64,000 nucleotides of DNA from Saccharopolyspora dendranthemae (lineage in GTDB: Bacteria; Actinomycetota; Actinomycetes; Mycobacteriales; Pseudonocardiaceae): the NCBI RefSeq assembly GCF_007829955.1, contig NZ_VIWX01000001.1:1116001-1180000 (forward strand), read 5' to 3'. The translations under genes and the position numbers were made by a program. Shown here piece after piece: positions 34,635 through 42,742 of this stretch. Numbering within the stretch: the stretch's first letter is position 1; each line of letters starts with the position of its first letter. The notes beneath the pieces were generated by a model, which did no database searches, had not been told where the DNA came from, and was given only the letters and a program-made list of their open reading frames with translations.

Positions 34635-35339
34635 TCACGTCTCGATGAGTTCCGCCAGCAGCGCTCCGGCGCGCAGCAGGGCGAGCCCGCGCTGCCCGAT
34701 CGCGAGCAGCCGCGCGTCCAGGGCGGCGAGCGAACCGCTCACGTCGCGCAGCTCGCGGATCGCCCCGATCGCCTCGCGCACCTCCGGGACCCGGTAGCCG
34801 CCGGCCCGCAGCGCCGCGGTGATCCGCGCTTCCCTGATCGCGACCAGGCCGTAGCGCCGGGCGGTTCCGACTCGGGTGGCGACCCGGTCCGGCGCGACCA
34901 GGGCTTCGCCCTCCCAGAAGCGCAGGGCGGAGGACTTGACCCCCAACGCCTGCGAGAGCTCCGTGATCGTCATCGAGTCCGCTTCGACGGGCTCGGCGTC
35001 AACCCGTTCCTCGGCCTCGATGGCTTCCAGAGCCCGACGAGCGGCCATCGCCTGTCCGCGTTCCTGGTTGAGACCGGCGTGCAACGAGGAGATCAGCGCG
35101 ACCCCGATCTCCGGTGCGCAGCGGCGGATCTCGCGCATCGCGCGCCGGGCTTCGACCGGCCCCACCGCGTGGGCGAGGTCGCGGTAGGCGCGAAGGGCGC
35201 GCACGTGGGCCTCGGAGAACCGGCGGTACCCGTTGTCCGCCCGGTCGGCCTCCGGTATGACGCCTCGTCCTTCGAGGTCGCGCACCTGCTGGAGGGAGTA
35301 GCAGGACGCGGCTGCGACCGCTGCGGTACTCAGCGCCAC
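34635..35339 (-). CDS. MerR-family regulator with two MerR-like domains
   Basis: A 234-aa protein with two helix-turn-helix units. The first, near residues 12-65, is YSLQQVRDLEGRGVIP...NGYRRFSEAHV. The second, near residues 120-190, is MTITELSQALGVKSSALRFWEGEA...RRYGLVAIREA. The C-terminus is a helical dimerisation arm (residues 195-234). Most MerR proteins have one such domain, so each monomer could bind two half sites. The GTG at 35339 has GAGG four bases before it. A 42-bp perfect palindrome stands 12 bp upstream. The 156-bp gap to the SDR holds only an open frame tail. Confidence 0.85.
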   Translation of the reverse strand: MALSTAAVAAASCYSLQQVRDLEGRGVIPEADRADNGYRRFSEAHVRALRAYRDLAHAVGPVEARRAMREIRRCAPEIGVALISSLHAGLNQERGQAMAARRALEAIEAEERVDAEPVEADSMTITELSQALGVKSSALRFWEGEALVAPDRVATRVGTARRYGLVAIREARITAALRAGGYRVPEVREAIGAIRELRDVSGSLAALDARLLAIGQRGLALLRAGALLAELIET

Positions 35340-35351
35340 GAACCCTCGGAG

Positions 35352-35393
35352 GTGGGGGTGGGGAAGTTTTCATGAAAACTTCCCCACCCCCAC
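35352..35393. promoter_or_regulatory. 42-bp perfect palindrome upstream of the MerR gene
   Basis: Bases 35352-35393 read the same on both strands, centred on AAGTTTTCATGAAAACTT, with G-rich and C-rich outer arms (GTGGGGGTGGGG, CCCCACCCCCAC). It lies 13 bp upstream of the MerR GTG and could be its operator. As RNA it would form a 20-bp hairpin just before the start codon. It could also be a hairpin element of mobile origin. Confidence 0.7.
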
Positions 35394-35708
35394 GCACGGA
35401 AACCGACGTCGTCTTCGGCCACCCCACCTACCGCGCGCTCGGCTGGGTGTCGATCACCAACCCGGGCCCGACCACGCACGACCTGGCACTCCGGCTCCTC
35501 CGCCAAGCCCACCAGAACGCCATCCGCCGCTCACAACGCAGACCCCCCCGCTGAACCCCAACCCCTCGATCGCTGCCGCGGCCCGGACCCTCCACCTCGC
35601 CAATTCCCAGTTTTAGTCCAAACCGAGGGCCCTTCGTGCCCTGGGGTTCCCCCGTGGGTCTGGACACCCTGATTCTGGGCCTGCGGGTCTGGGGAGGAGT
35701 GTCTTTTG

Positions 35709-36026
35709 GTGACGCGGAGGAAGTCGAAGTTTCGGGAGGAGTTCAAGCGGGACGCGGTGGCGTTGGTGGCTGATTCGGGGCGCAGTGTGAATCACGTGGC
35801 CCGGGAGCTGGGACTCAACGCCGAGACGTTGCGGGTGTGGGTTAGAAAGGCCCGCATGGACACCGAGGAGCCCGATACGGGCCAGGAGCCGGGCGTGGTG
35901 CAACCCAGCGAGGCAGCGAAGGATGTGGAGCTCGCTGAGCTGCGGAAACGGGTGGCCGAGCTGGAAGAGGAACGCGAGATTCTGCGCACGGCAGCCGCGT
36001 ATTTCGCCAAGGAGATGGGTCGATGA
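35709..36026 (+). CDS. IS3-family transposase OrfA
   Basis: A 105-aa helix-turn-helix protein (FREEFKRDAVALVADSGRS, VARELGLNAETLRVWVRKA) with a C-terminal leucine-zipper region (LAELRKRVAELEEEREILR). It binds the IS ends. The start is GTG at 35709, or TTG at 35706. Its stop overlaps the OrfB ATG by four bases, and OrfB lies in the -1 frame, so the OrfAB fusion could be made by -1 frameshifting or OrfB by coupled re-initiation. Confidence 0.93.
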   Translation: MTRRKSKFREEFKRDAVALVADSGRSVNHVARELGLNAETLRVWVRKARMDTEEPDTGQEPGVVQPSEAAKDVELAELRKRVAELEEEREILRTAAAYFAKEMGR

Positions 36027-36925
36027 CCCTCCGCTACCGGTTCATCTCCGCCCATTCCGGCCGGTGGGCCATCCAGCGGATCTGCACTGTCCTGGGACTC
36101 TGGCGGTCGGGCTATTATGCCTGGTTGAAGGCTGAATCGGCCCGGCAATCCAAGGTCGGTGAGGATGAGGCCTTGGTGGCGGAGATCCGCGAGATCCACC
36201 ACCAACACCACGGCGCTTACGGGGCGCCGAGGATCACGATGGAACTGCGCTCGCGGGGCCGGCTGGTCAACCACAAACGGGTGGAACGGTTGATGGCCGA
36301 GCACGGCATCGTGGGCCGTCACCAGCGGAAATACCAGCGCACCACCCGGCCCGACGCTCAAGCGGCCCCGGCACCGGATTTGGTGGGCCGGGAATTCACC
36401 GCCACCCGGCTGGATGAGAAGTGGTGCGGCGACATCACTTACCTGCCGTTGGGGCGCGGGTATCTGTATTTGGCCACGGTGATCGACATGTCCTCGCGCA
36501 GGCTCGTGGGCTGGTCACTGGCCGATCACATGACCGCCGGGCTGGTCTGCGACGCACTCGAATCCGCCATCGCTACCCGAGGTGGGCGGGTCGACGGGGT
36601 GGTGTTCCACAGCGACCGCGGCCGGCAATACACCAGCGCCGAATTCGGACATCTCTGCGACCAACACGGCATCCAACGGTCGATGGGCAGGGTCGGATCC
36701 AGCTACGACAACGCCCTGGCCGAATCGTTCTTCGCGACCCTCAAACGCGAACTACTCGCCCCCGGCCGATCGTTCTGGCGCACCGAAACCCAAGCACGAC
36801 AAGACATATTCCGGTGGATCGCCTACTACAACCACCACCGCAGACACTCCGCCCTCGGCCACCACAGCCCCATCCACCACGAACAACACACCACGACCAC
36901 TACAGTCGATCTACACGCCGCATAA
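36023..36925 (+). CDS. IS3-family transposase OrfB (DDE integrase domain)
   Basis: A 300-aa transposase of the rve/retroviral-integrase type. The HTH_21 region is near residues 45-100 (YGAPRITMELRSRG). DDE residues are Asp137 (CGDITYL), Asp198 (FHSDRGRQYTS) and Glu234 (ALAESFFATLKRE), with the Lys seven residues later. Length is normal and no frameshift is seen. Together with OrfA it moves the 1,317-bp element. Confidence 0.95.
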   Translation: MTLRYRFISAHSGRWAIQRICTVLGLWRSGYYAWLKAESARQSKVGEDEALVAEIREIHHQHHGAYGAPRITMELRSRGRLVNHKRVERLMAEHGIVGRHQRKYQRTTRPDAQAAPAPDLVGREFTATRLDEKWCGDITYLPLGRGYLYLATVIDMSSRRLVGWSLADHMTAGLVCDALESAIATRGGRVDGVVFHSDRGRQYTSAEFGHLCDQHGIQRSMGRVGSSYDNALAESFFATLKRELLAPGRSFWRTETQARQDIFRWIAYYNHHRRHSALGHHSPIHHEQHTTTTTVDLHAA

Positions 36926-37033
36926 AAACCCGGTGTCCACCCCCACGGGGGAACCCCAGCCCGAAATGTCCACTCAGTTTGGACTAAAACTGGGGGTGGC
37001 CGAGGGCGTTGGGGCGACCCGCATAATTGCCGG

Positions 37034-38593
37034 GTGACCGAGCCACCCGAGACTCCCGGACGTCGGCCTCGACATCAGCAGCCGGGACAGCGCGCGTGGC
37101 AGCCGCCGCCTCCGCAGCAGCCCGTCAACAGGCCACCCCAGCCGCCCCAGAACCAGCCGGGCAGCGACGACCAGCCCGCCCAGGGCGGTCGGCCGCCCCG
37201 GCAGGCGCCGCCGCAGCGGCCGGACCCGCAGCGCACCCGACCGCCGCGTCCGCATCCCCCTCGCCCGCAGGACGCTCCCCCGCAGGCGGAGAACGTCCCC
37301 CCGAGGCCGGAGGAGCCGACTTCCCACCGGCGCCGACGCCGCGACGAACCCGCAGGTCACGGCCACGGCCACGGGCACGGCCCGGCCGCCCCGGCGTCGC
37401 AGCCGGTCAAGCGGCTGCTGGCGTTCCTGCTGATCCCGTTCGCGGTGGCCGCGGTCGTCGGGATCCTCGTGCTCTACCCGTGGGGCCACGACCAGAAGAG
37501 CGGCGCCGACCTCGGTTTCGGGCAATCCCCGGTCAACGGCGAGGTCATCTCGGCCGGCGCCACCTCGTGCAGCGAGGGCGAGGCCGGGCAGGGTTGCGTC
37601 AAGCTCGCCGTGAAGATGCAGGACGGCCCGCGGCCGAACCAGACCATCGAGCAGGTCGTGCCCACCGATCCGGGCAGCCCGCGCTTCGCCGTCGGCGACC
37701 GGGTGGTGCTCTCCTACGCCGGTGAGTACCCGGACGAGCCCACGTCCTTCCAGGTCGTGGACTTCCAGCGCGGCACGCCGCTGATCGTGCTGGCGCTGGT
37801 GTTCGCCGCCGCCGTGCTCGTGCTCGGACGCTGGCAGGGCCTGGCCGCGCTGGTCGGCCTCGGGTTGAGCCTGGTGATGCTGGTCGGGTTCGTGCTGCCC
37901 GCCATCCTCGCCGGCGAGGACCCGCTGCTGGTGGCGGTGGTCGGCGCCGGACTGATCATGTTCGTCGTGCTGTACCTGACCCACGGGTTCTCGGCGCGAA
38001 CCTCGACGGCCGTGCTCGGCACGCTGCTGAGCCTCGCGCTCATCGGTGGGCTCAGCGCGGCCTTCTCCGCCGCGACGAACCTGACCGGGCTGGACGAGAA
38101 CACCTCCAGCCTGATCGGGGCGCTGGGCACACCCATCGACGCGCGCGGACTCCTGCTGGCCGGGATCGTCATCGGGGCGCTCGGCGTCCTCGACGACGTC
38201 ACCGTCACCCAGACCAGCGCCGTGTGGGAGCTGCGCGCGGCCAACCCGGCGCTGTCCTGGCGACAGCTCTACGGTGCCGGGCTGCGCATCGGTCGCGACC
38301 ACGTGTCGTCGGCGGTCAACACCCTGGTGCTCGCCTACGCGGGCGCGGCGTTGCCGATGCTGCTGGCCTACACCCTCTCCGGCCGGACCTTCGGCGAGAT
38401 CATCAGCTCGGAAGCCGTCGCGCAGGAGGTCGTGCGCACCCTCGTCGGCAGCGTCGGCCTGGTGGCGGCAGTGCCGATCACCACGGCCATCGCGGCGCTG
38501 GTGGCGGTTCGGGAACCCGCCGATCGGGCGGACGAGCAGGGTGCCGAACGGGCGAAGAAGCAGCGACGACCGGGTAAACCAGGCCTGGGTTAG
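37034..38593 (+). CDS. YibE/F-family membrane protein with long disordered N-terminus
   Basis: A 519-aa protein. Residues 1-120 are extremely Pro/Gln/Arg-rich and end in a short His-Gly run (HGHGHGHG). A single TM segment (residues 127-147) is followed by an external beta-type region, then seven or more TM segments. The C-terminal part carries the YibE/F signature (ALGVLDDVTVTQTSAVWEL and SSAVNTLVLAYAGAALPMLL). The function of YibE/F is unknown, though transport is suspected. The GTG at 37034 is the longest start; a later start after the Pro-rich stretch cannot be excluded. It immediately follows the IS. Confidence 0.85.
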   Translation: MTEPPETPGRRPRHQQPGQRAWQPPPPQQPVNRPPQPPQNQPGSDDQPAQGGRPPRQAPPQRPDPQRTRPPRPHPPRPQDAPPQAENVPPRPEEPTSHRRRRRDEPAGHGHGHGHGPAAPASQPVKRLLAFLLIPFAVAAVVGILVLYPWGHDQKSGADLGFGQSPVNGEVISAGATSCSEGEAGQGCVKLAVKMQDGPRPNQTIEQVVPTDPGSPRFAVGDRVVLSYAGEYPDEPTSFQVVDFQRGTPLIVLALVFAAAVLVLGRWQGLAALVGLGLSLVMLVGFVLPAILAGEDPLLVAVVGAGLIMFVVLYLTHGFSARTSTAVLGTLLSLALIGGLSAAFSAATNLTGLDENTSSLIGALGTPIDARGLLLAGIVIGALGVLDDVTVTQTSAVWELRAANPALSWRQLYGAGLRIGRDHVSSAVNTLVLAYAGAALPMLLAYTLSGRTFGEIISSEAVAQEVVRTLVGSVGLVAAVPITTAIAALVAVREPADRADEQGAERAKKQRRPGKPGLG

Positions 38594-38632
38594 GGCTGCG
38601 CGGCGAGGCCGACCTGCCGCAGACTGACGGAC

Positions 38633-39022
38633 ATGCCCACGCCGTTATCGGATTTCGGCAGCGTCCTGACCGTCCCAGGTCGTCTGCTCGGCGGTCTGAC
38701 GTCGCTCGGCGGAGCAGCGCTCCGCGAGGCGGCGGCCGTGCTCGCCGCGATCCACGCCCTGCCGCGCCTGGTGGTCGCGCTGGAGCAGCTCGGCCCGCTG
38801 GCCGACACCCTCGGCGACACGCGCGACGCGCTGCAGGAGCTCGCCGAGGGCAAGGACCAGCTCGGCCCGGCTTCCGACCAGCTGCGAGTCCTGCACGAAC
38901 AGGTCGTTCAGCTCGCCTGCGACCTCCGCGTCCTGGAACCGGACGTCGAAGCCCTCACCAAGACCACGGCCCAGCTCGACCAAACGGCCCGCCTGCTCAT
39001 CGAGGCCCTCAACCGAGCCTGA
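38633..39022 (+). CDS. Small helical protein of unknown function
   Basis: A 129-aa protein with no recognised family. It is almost entirely heptad-rich helix (RDALQELAEGKDQLGPASDQL, LEPDVEALTKTTAQLDQTARLL), so a coiled coil is expected. Residues 10-30 are amphipathic and rich in Gly and Ala. No signal peptide. The ATG at 38633 lacks a strong ribosome binding site. It ends convergently with the membrane-protein gene at 39082. It might be an accessory of the YibE/F gene just upstream (40 bp). Confidence 0.6.
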   Translation: MPTPLSDFGSVLTVPGRLLGGLTSLGGAALREAAAVLAAIHALPRLVVALEQLGPLADTLGDTRDALQELAEGKDQLGPASDQLRVLHEQVVQLACDLRVLEPDVEALTKTTAQLDQTARLLIEALNRA

Positions 39023-39044
39023 ACGTCACCTCACCGAGCGGGGC

Positions 39045-39074
39045 GGATTCGAACTTCGCGCGAAACTCGAATCC
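39045..39074. terminator. Bidirectional stem-loop (GGATTCGA type), copy 1
   Basis: GGATTCGA...TCGAATCC arms with an inner TTCG/CGAA stem. It lies between convergent genes ending at 39022 and 39082 and so is well placed to stop both. A very similar hairpin occurs at 51821-51854. Confidence 0.65.
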
Positions 39075-39081
39075 TCCAGGC

Positions 39082-39714
39082 TCAGAGGGTCGCGACGAAC
39101 TTCGCGACGGCTTCGGACTGGAGGCGTTGCGCCATGCGGCCCTGCGGGGCCAGGGACGCGAGCTGGTAGAGCGGGCGGTTGGGCGGCGCTTCGCCGCGAG
39201 CCTCCGCGCGCAGCTGCGCCACGACGAGCTGGGAGAGCACCAGGGCGCGGGTGTCGGAGTTGCCCGCCAGCGCGTCGGCCAGCCGGCGCAGGGCGTAGAC
39301 GTCGAGCTCGCGACCACCGGTCCCGGCGTACATGGCCAGCGACACGCTGATCGCCTTGCCCTTGGGCGCACCACCGACGAGGACGTTGATGGTGCGGGCA
39401 CCGCGCAGGTCGGTGACGAACAGCTCGAGCTTCGTCGCCTCGTGCACGTCGACCGCGCGGCTGCCCAGCGCACGGGCCACGATCTCGTGCCCGCGGAGCG
39501 TGATGGTCTTGCGCGACTCGGTCCAGGCCAGCAGCAGCAGCGGCACCGCGACGATCACCAGCGTGGTCACGAACCCGACCGGCCCGGCGAACAGGCTGAC
39601 GACACCGCCGAACGCGGCGGCCACGATGACCGCCGCGATCGCCACGTTGCGGGCCCTGACCCGCACGGTGCGCCGATCCAGCAGATCGAGCTGCACCGCC
39701 TCAACCTCGCTCAT
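39082..39714 (-). CDS. Membrane-anchored protein of unknown function
   Basis: A 210-aa protein. Two hydrophobic segments span residues 24-65 ([36 protein letters not shown]), followed by a beta-rich region ([29 protein letters not shown]) reminiscent of bacterial PH-like domains, then a helical C-terminus. The family is conserved next to hisS in actinobacteria as far as I recall, with no known role. The ATG overlaps the hisS stop by four bases, so the two are translationally coupled. Confidence 0.75.
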   Translation of the reverse strand: MSEVEAVQLDLLDRRTVRVRARNVAIAAVIVAAAFGGVVSLFAGPVGFVTTLVIVAVPLLLLAWTESRKTITLRGHEIVARALGSRAVDVHEATKLELFVTDLRGARTINVLVGGAPKGKAISVSLAMYAGTGGRELDVYALRRLADALAGNSDTRALVLSQLVVAQLRAEARGEAPPNRPLYQLASLAPQGRMAQRLQSEAVAKFVATL

Positions 39715-40979
39715 CTGTCCTCCGCGACCGCCGCGCGCACCTCGTCGACCAGCGAGTCCAGCGGCACCGCGCGCTGCTCACCGGTGGTCAGGTCCTTGAG
39801 CTGCGCGCTCCCGGACTCCAGGTCGCGCTCGCCCAGCACCACCGCGAAGCGCGCGCCCGAGCGGTCGGCGGACTTCATCGCGCCCTTGAGACCCTTGCCG
39901 CCGTAGGCGAGGTCGACCCGGACGCCGTGCCCGCGCAGCCTGCCCGCGGCCGCCACCAGCTTGCCCTTGGCGATCTCCCCCATCGGCACGAAGTACACGT
40001 CGCAGCGCGCCTGGTCACCGACTGCCAGGCCCTCGGCCTGGCACGCCAGCAGAGTGCGGTCGACGCCGAGGCCGAAGCCGATGCCCGACAGCTCCTGGCC
40101 GCCCAGCTCGGCCATCAGGCCGTCGTAGCGGCCACCGCCGCCGATGCCGGACTGCGCGCCGAGCCCGTCGTGCACGAACTCGAAGGTCGTCTTGGTGTAG
40201 TAGTCGAGGCCGCGCACCAGGCGCGGGTTCTCCACGAACTCCACGCCCAGGTCCACCAGGTGCGCCTTGACGGCCTCGTAGTGCTCCTTGGCCTCGGCCG
40301 AGAGGTGGTCGACCATCAGCGGCGCGTCGGCGACCAGCTCGCGGACCTCCGGGCGCTTGTCGTCGAGCACCCGCAGCGGGTTGAGCTCGGCGCGGCGCTG
40401 AGTGTCCTCGTCGAGCGGGAGCCCGCGCAGGAACTCCTGCAGCTTGGCGCGGTAGGCCGGACGGCAGGTCTCGTCGCCGAGCGAGGTCAGCTCGATGCGG
40501 TGCCCGGTCAGTCCGAGGCGCCGGTAGCCCTCGTCGGCGATCGCGATGACCTCGGCGTCCAGCGCCGGGTCGTCCACCCCGATGGCTTCCACCCCGACCT
40601 GCTGCAGCTGCCGGTAGCGGCCGGCCTGCGGGCGCTCGTAGCGGAAGAACGGGCCGTTGTAGTACAGCTTCACCGGCAGCTGGCCGCGGTCGAGGCTGTT
40701 CTCGATGACCGACCGGATGACGCCTGCCGTCCCCTCCGGGCGCAGCGTCACCGACCGTCCGCCGCGATCGGCGAAGGTGTACATCTCCTTGCTGACCACG
40801 TCGGTCGACTCGCCCACACCGCGGGCGAACAGCGACGTGTCCTCGAACAGCGGCAGCTCGATGTAGCCGTAACCGGCCCGGCGAGCCGCATCGGCCAAGG
40901 TCTCGCGGACGGCGAGGAAGCCCGCCGACTCCGGCGGGAAGTACTCCGGGATGCCCTTGGGGGCGTTGAACGTGCTCAT
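39711..40979 (-). CDS. hisS: Histidyl-tRNA synthetase
   Basis: A 422-aa class II synthetase. Motif 2 reads [19 protein letters not shown] and the histidine-specific loops are [15 protein letters not shown] (HisA) and [11 protein letters not shown] (HisB), with motif 3 [10 protein letters not shown]. The C-terminal anticodon domain begins near residue 325 (CDVYFVPMG). It charges tRNA-His. It lies between the metallo-beta-lactamase gene upstream (21-bp gap) and the membrane-protein gene downstream (4-bp overlap), matching Rv2580c in order. Confidence 0.97.
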   Translation of the reverse strand: MSTFNAPKGIPEYFPPESAGFLAVRETLADAARRAGYGYIELPLFEDTSLFARGVGESTDVVSKEMYTFADRGGRSVTLRPEGTAGVIRSVIENSLDRGQLPVKLYYNGPFFRYERPQAGRYRQLQQVGVEAIGVDDPALDAEVIAIADEGYRRLGLTGHRIELTSLGDETCRPAYRAKLQEFLRGLPLDEDTQRRAELNPLRVLDDKRPEVRELVADAPLMVDHLSAEAKEHYEAVKAHLVDLGVEFVENPRLVRGLDYYTKTTFEFVHDGLGAQSGIGGGGRYDGLMAELGGQELSGIGFGLGVDRTLLACQAEGLAVGDQARCDVYFVPMGEIAKGKLVAAAGRLRGHGVRVDLAYGGKGLKGAMKSADRSGARFAVVLGERDLESGSAQLKDLTTGEQRAVPLDSLVDEVRAAVAEDR

Positions 40980-41000
40980 CTGATGTGGGTTCAGTCCTCG

Positions 41001-41681
41001 TCAGTGGGCGTCGGAAGCGGGCAGTTCCTGCAGGAACGGGTTGCCCGCGCGCTCGCGCCCGATGGTGGTGGTGGGTCCGTGGCCCGGCAGCACGACGGTC
41101 TCGTCGTCCAGCGGCAGCACCTTGGTGCTCAGCGACTCGAGCATCTCGCCGTGGTCTCCGCCGGGCAGGTCGGTGCGCCCGATGGCGCCGGCGAAGAGGG
41201 TGTCGCCGGACAGCAGCAGCCGTCCGCCCTCCTCGGTGCCGACGCCGAACAGCACCGACCCGCCGGTATGGCCAGGGCTGTGCGTGACGTCGAAGCGCAG
41301 ACCCGCCAGTTCCAGCACGTCGCCGTCGGCGATCTCGCGGACCTCGGCCGGCTCCTCGGCGCTCATCCCGTCGCCGAACAGCTGGCGGCCCGCAGGCCCC
41401 AGCGCCGCGCCCGGGTCGGCGAGCATGAACCGGTCGGTCGGGTGGACGTGGGCGGCGACGTCGTGCTCGGCGCAGATCGGCGCGGCCGAGAGCACGTGGT
41501 CGAAGTGCCCGTGCGTCAGGAGCACCGCCGCGGGCGTGAGCCGGTGCTTGGTCAGCTGCTCGGCCAGCGGCTCGACGGCGTCCTGACCCGGGTCGACGAT
41601 CACGCAGGCGTCGTCTTCACCACGAGCGAGCACGTAGCAGTTCGCCTGCAGCGGTCCTACCGGGAACCCGAGGACAAGCAC
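41001..41681 (-). CDS. Metallo-beta-lactamase-fold hydrolase (glyoxalase II-like)
   Basis: A 226-aa binuclear metal hydrolase. The signature THGHFDH gives His57, His59, Asp61 and His62; further ligands are His in HSPGHTGGS, Asp in LSGDTLF and His in VLPGHGP. The size and the GIGRTD-like IGRTDLPGGDH fit small MBL hydrolases of the YcbL/hydroxyacylglutathione-hydrolase type. The substrate in organisms using mycothiol is not clear. Same position as Rv2581c. Confidence 0.9.
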   Translation of the reverse strand: MLVLGFPVGPLQANCYVLARGEDDACVIVDPGQDAVEPLAEQLTKHRLTPAAVLLTHGHFDHVLSAAPICAEHDVAAHVHPTDRFMLADPGAALGPAGRQLFGDGMSAEEPAEVREIADGDVLELAGLRFDVTHSPGHTGGSVLFGVGTEEGGRLLLSGDTLFAGAIGRTDLPGGDHGEMLESLSTKVLPLDDETVVLPGHGPTTTIGRERAGNPFLQELPASDAH

Positions 41682-41838
41682 GTCAGAAGGGCCTTTCGTC
41701 GAGGATTGACCACCCCAGGTTATCGTCCGCCGCCGACCCGCCCGCGCACACCGGCGCGGGCTCTCAGGAAGCGGTCCCGAGGCACCTCATAAACTCCGCT
41801 GCACAACATCAGATCATGAAGTGCGGGGAGGGGAGCAA

Positions 41839-42672
41839 GTGCCCAGCAACGAGCAGCGTCGTCAGACGGCCAAACGGAAGCTCGAACGTCAGATGCATCG
41901 CCGTGAGGAGCAGGCCAAGCGACGCCGGGTGATCACCATCGGCGCGACGATCGTCGTGGTCATCGCGATCGTGGTCGGGGTCTTCTACTTCAGCCGGAGC
42001 GGCAGCGCGCCCGCGGCCCAGGAGCAGCAGCCACCTCAGCCGCAGGTCAACATCCCGACCGAGATGGCACCGCCGCCGGCCCGTCCCACCCCGCTGGCCG
42101 ACCCCGTCTCGTGCGAATACCGGCCGGACGGCCAGGCGAGCAAGCCGGTGGACCCGCCCGCCAACGGCGAGGTGTCGTCGAAGGGCACCGTGCAGGCCAC
42201 CATCGAGACCAACCAGGGCCCCATCCCGCTGACCCTGGACCGCTCGCTGGCCCCCTGCACCGTGAACAGCTTCGTCAACCTGGCGCAGAAGTCGTTCTAC
42301 GAGGGCACGAACTGCCACCGGATCAGCACCGAGGGCCTGCAGATGCTGCAGTGCGGTGACCCGACCGGGAAGGGCTCCGGCGGTCCCGGCTACGCCTTCG
42401 ACGACGAGACGTTCCCGGAGCTCAAGTACGGCCGCGGCTACCTGGCGATGGCGAACTCGGGCCCGAACACCAACGGGAGCCAGTTCTTCATGGTCTTCGG
42501 CGACGCGCAGCTCTCGCCGGACTACACCGTCTTCGGCACGATCTCGCCGGAGGGCCTGAAGGTCATCGACGACGTGGCCCGCGCGGGCCACGACGGCGCC
42601 TTCGACTCCTCCGCCGGTGGCGGCCACCCGCACAAGCAGGTCACCTTCAACAAGATCAACGTCCAGGCCTGA
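41839..42672 (+). CDS. ppiB: Membrane-anchored cyclophilin-type peptidyl-prolyl isomerase
   Basis: A 277-aa protein. Residues 1-30 are strongly basic, one TM segment follows (residues 32-54, IGATIVVVIAIVVGVFYF), then a Pro/Gln linker, then a cyclophilin domain from about 110 (FVNLAQKSFYEGTNCHRI, LAMANSGPNTNGSQFFMVF). It would sit outside the membrane and assist folding of exported proteins. The GTG at 41839 has GGAGGGGAG upstream. It is the only plus-strand gene in the hisS-ruv backbone block, convergent with rel, as in other actinobacteria (Rv2582). Confidence 0.92.
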   Translation: MPSNEQRRQTAKRKLERQMHRREEQAKRRRVITIGATIVVVIAIVVGVFYFSRSGSAPAAQEQQPPQPQVNIPTEMAPPPARPTPLADPVSCEYRPDGQASKPVDPPANGEVSSKGTVQATIETNQGPIPLTLDRSLAPCTVNSFVNLAQKSFYEGTNCHRISTEGLQMLQCGDPTGKGSGGPGYAFDDETFPELKYGRGYLAMANSGPNTNGSQFFMVFGDAQLSPDYTVFGTISPEGLKVIDDVARAGHDGAFDSSAGGGHPHKQVTFNKINVQA

Positions 42673-42689
42673 CCTGCCGCAGCACCAAC

Positions 42690-42725
42690 AGAAGGGCACC
42701 GTTCCGCCCGGAACGGTGCCCTTCT
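42690..42725. terminator. Perfect stem-loop terminator between the cyclophilin and rel genes
   Basis: A 16-bp perfect stem (AGAAGGGCACCGTTCC with its complement) and a 4-nt loop at 42706-42709, between two convergent genes. It serves both directions. Confidence 0.9.
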
Positions 42726-42742
42726 CACGTCCTCACCCAGGA

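Larger units (their letters stand above)
35642..36958 (+). mobile_element. IS3-family insertion sequence (1,317 bp)
   Basis: The ends are 27-bp imperfect inverted repeats (25/27), starting TGGGGTTCCCCCGTGG and ending with the complement (5'-TG...CA-3', the IS3 form). They are flanked by a 4-bp direct repeat GCCC (35638-35641 and 36959-36962), a normal IS3 target duplication. Two overlapping ORFs encode OrfA and the DDE transposase OrfB. Both are intact and the catalytic residues are present, so the copy may be active. It has landed inside a 68-bp palindromic repeat. Confidence 0.9.
35606..36994. repeat. 68-bp palindromic repeat, copy 4, interrupted by an IS
   Basis: The left part (35606-35641) and right part (36963-36994) carry the CCCAGTTTTAGTCC ends of the family. 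Joined after removal of the IS and one copy of its GCCC duplication they give 36 + 32 = 68 bp, the exact family length. The joined sequence matches the reverse complement of copy 1, apart from about ten central bases and two others. The orientation is opposite to copies 1-3. Confidence 0.85.

Noticed and set aside
35372..35554. 60-aa plus-strand frame starting in the 42-bp palindrome
   Set aside because: The start codon is part of the palindrome, there is no ribosome binding site of the usual kind, and I recognise no family. It may be a remnant.
36023..36925. OrfB as a domesticated or broken transposase
   Set aside because: The frame is full length and Asp137, Asp198 and Glu234 are all present; the IS ends and duplication are intact.
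35606..36994. Outer CCCAGTTTTAG arms as the true IS3 ends, with the 68-bp copies as its MITEs
   Set aside because: Inner 27-bp inverted repeats with a GCCC target duplication fit the IS better, and excision restores exactly 68 bp.
34635..38593. The MerR/IS/YibE-F region as a defence island
   Set aside because: No nuclease, helicase, methylase, toxin-antitoxin pair or other defence-type domain is visible; the genes are ordinary regulators, a transposase and a membrane protein.
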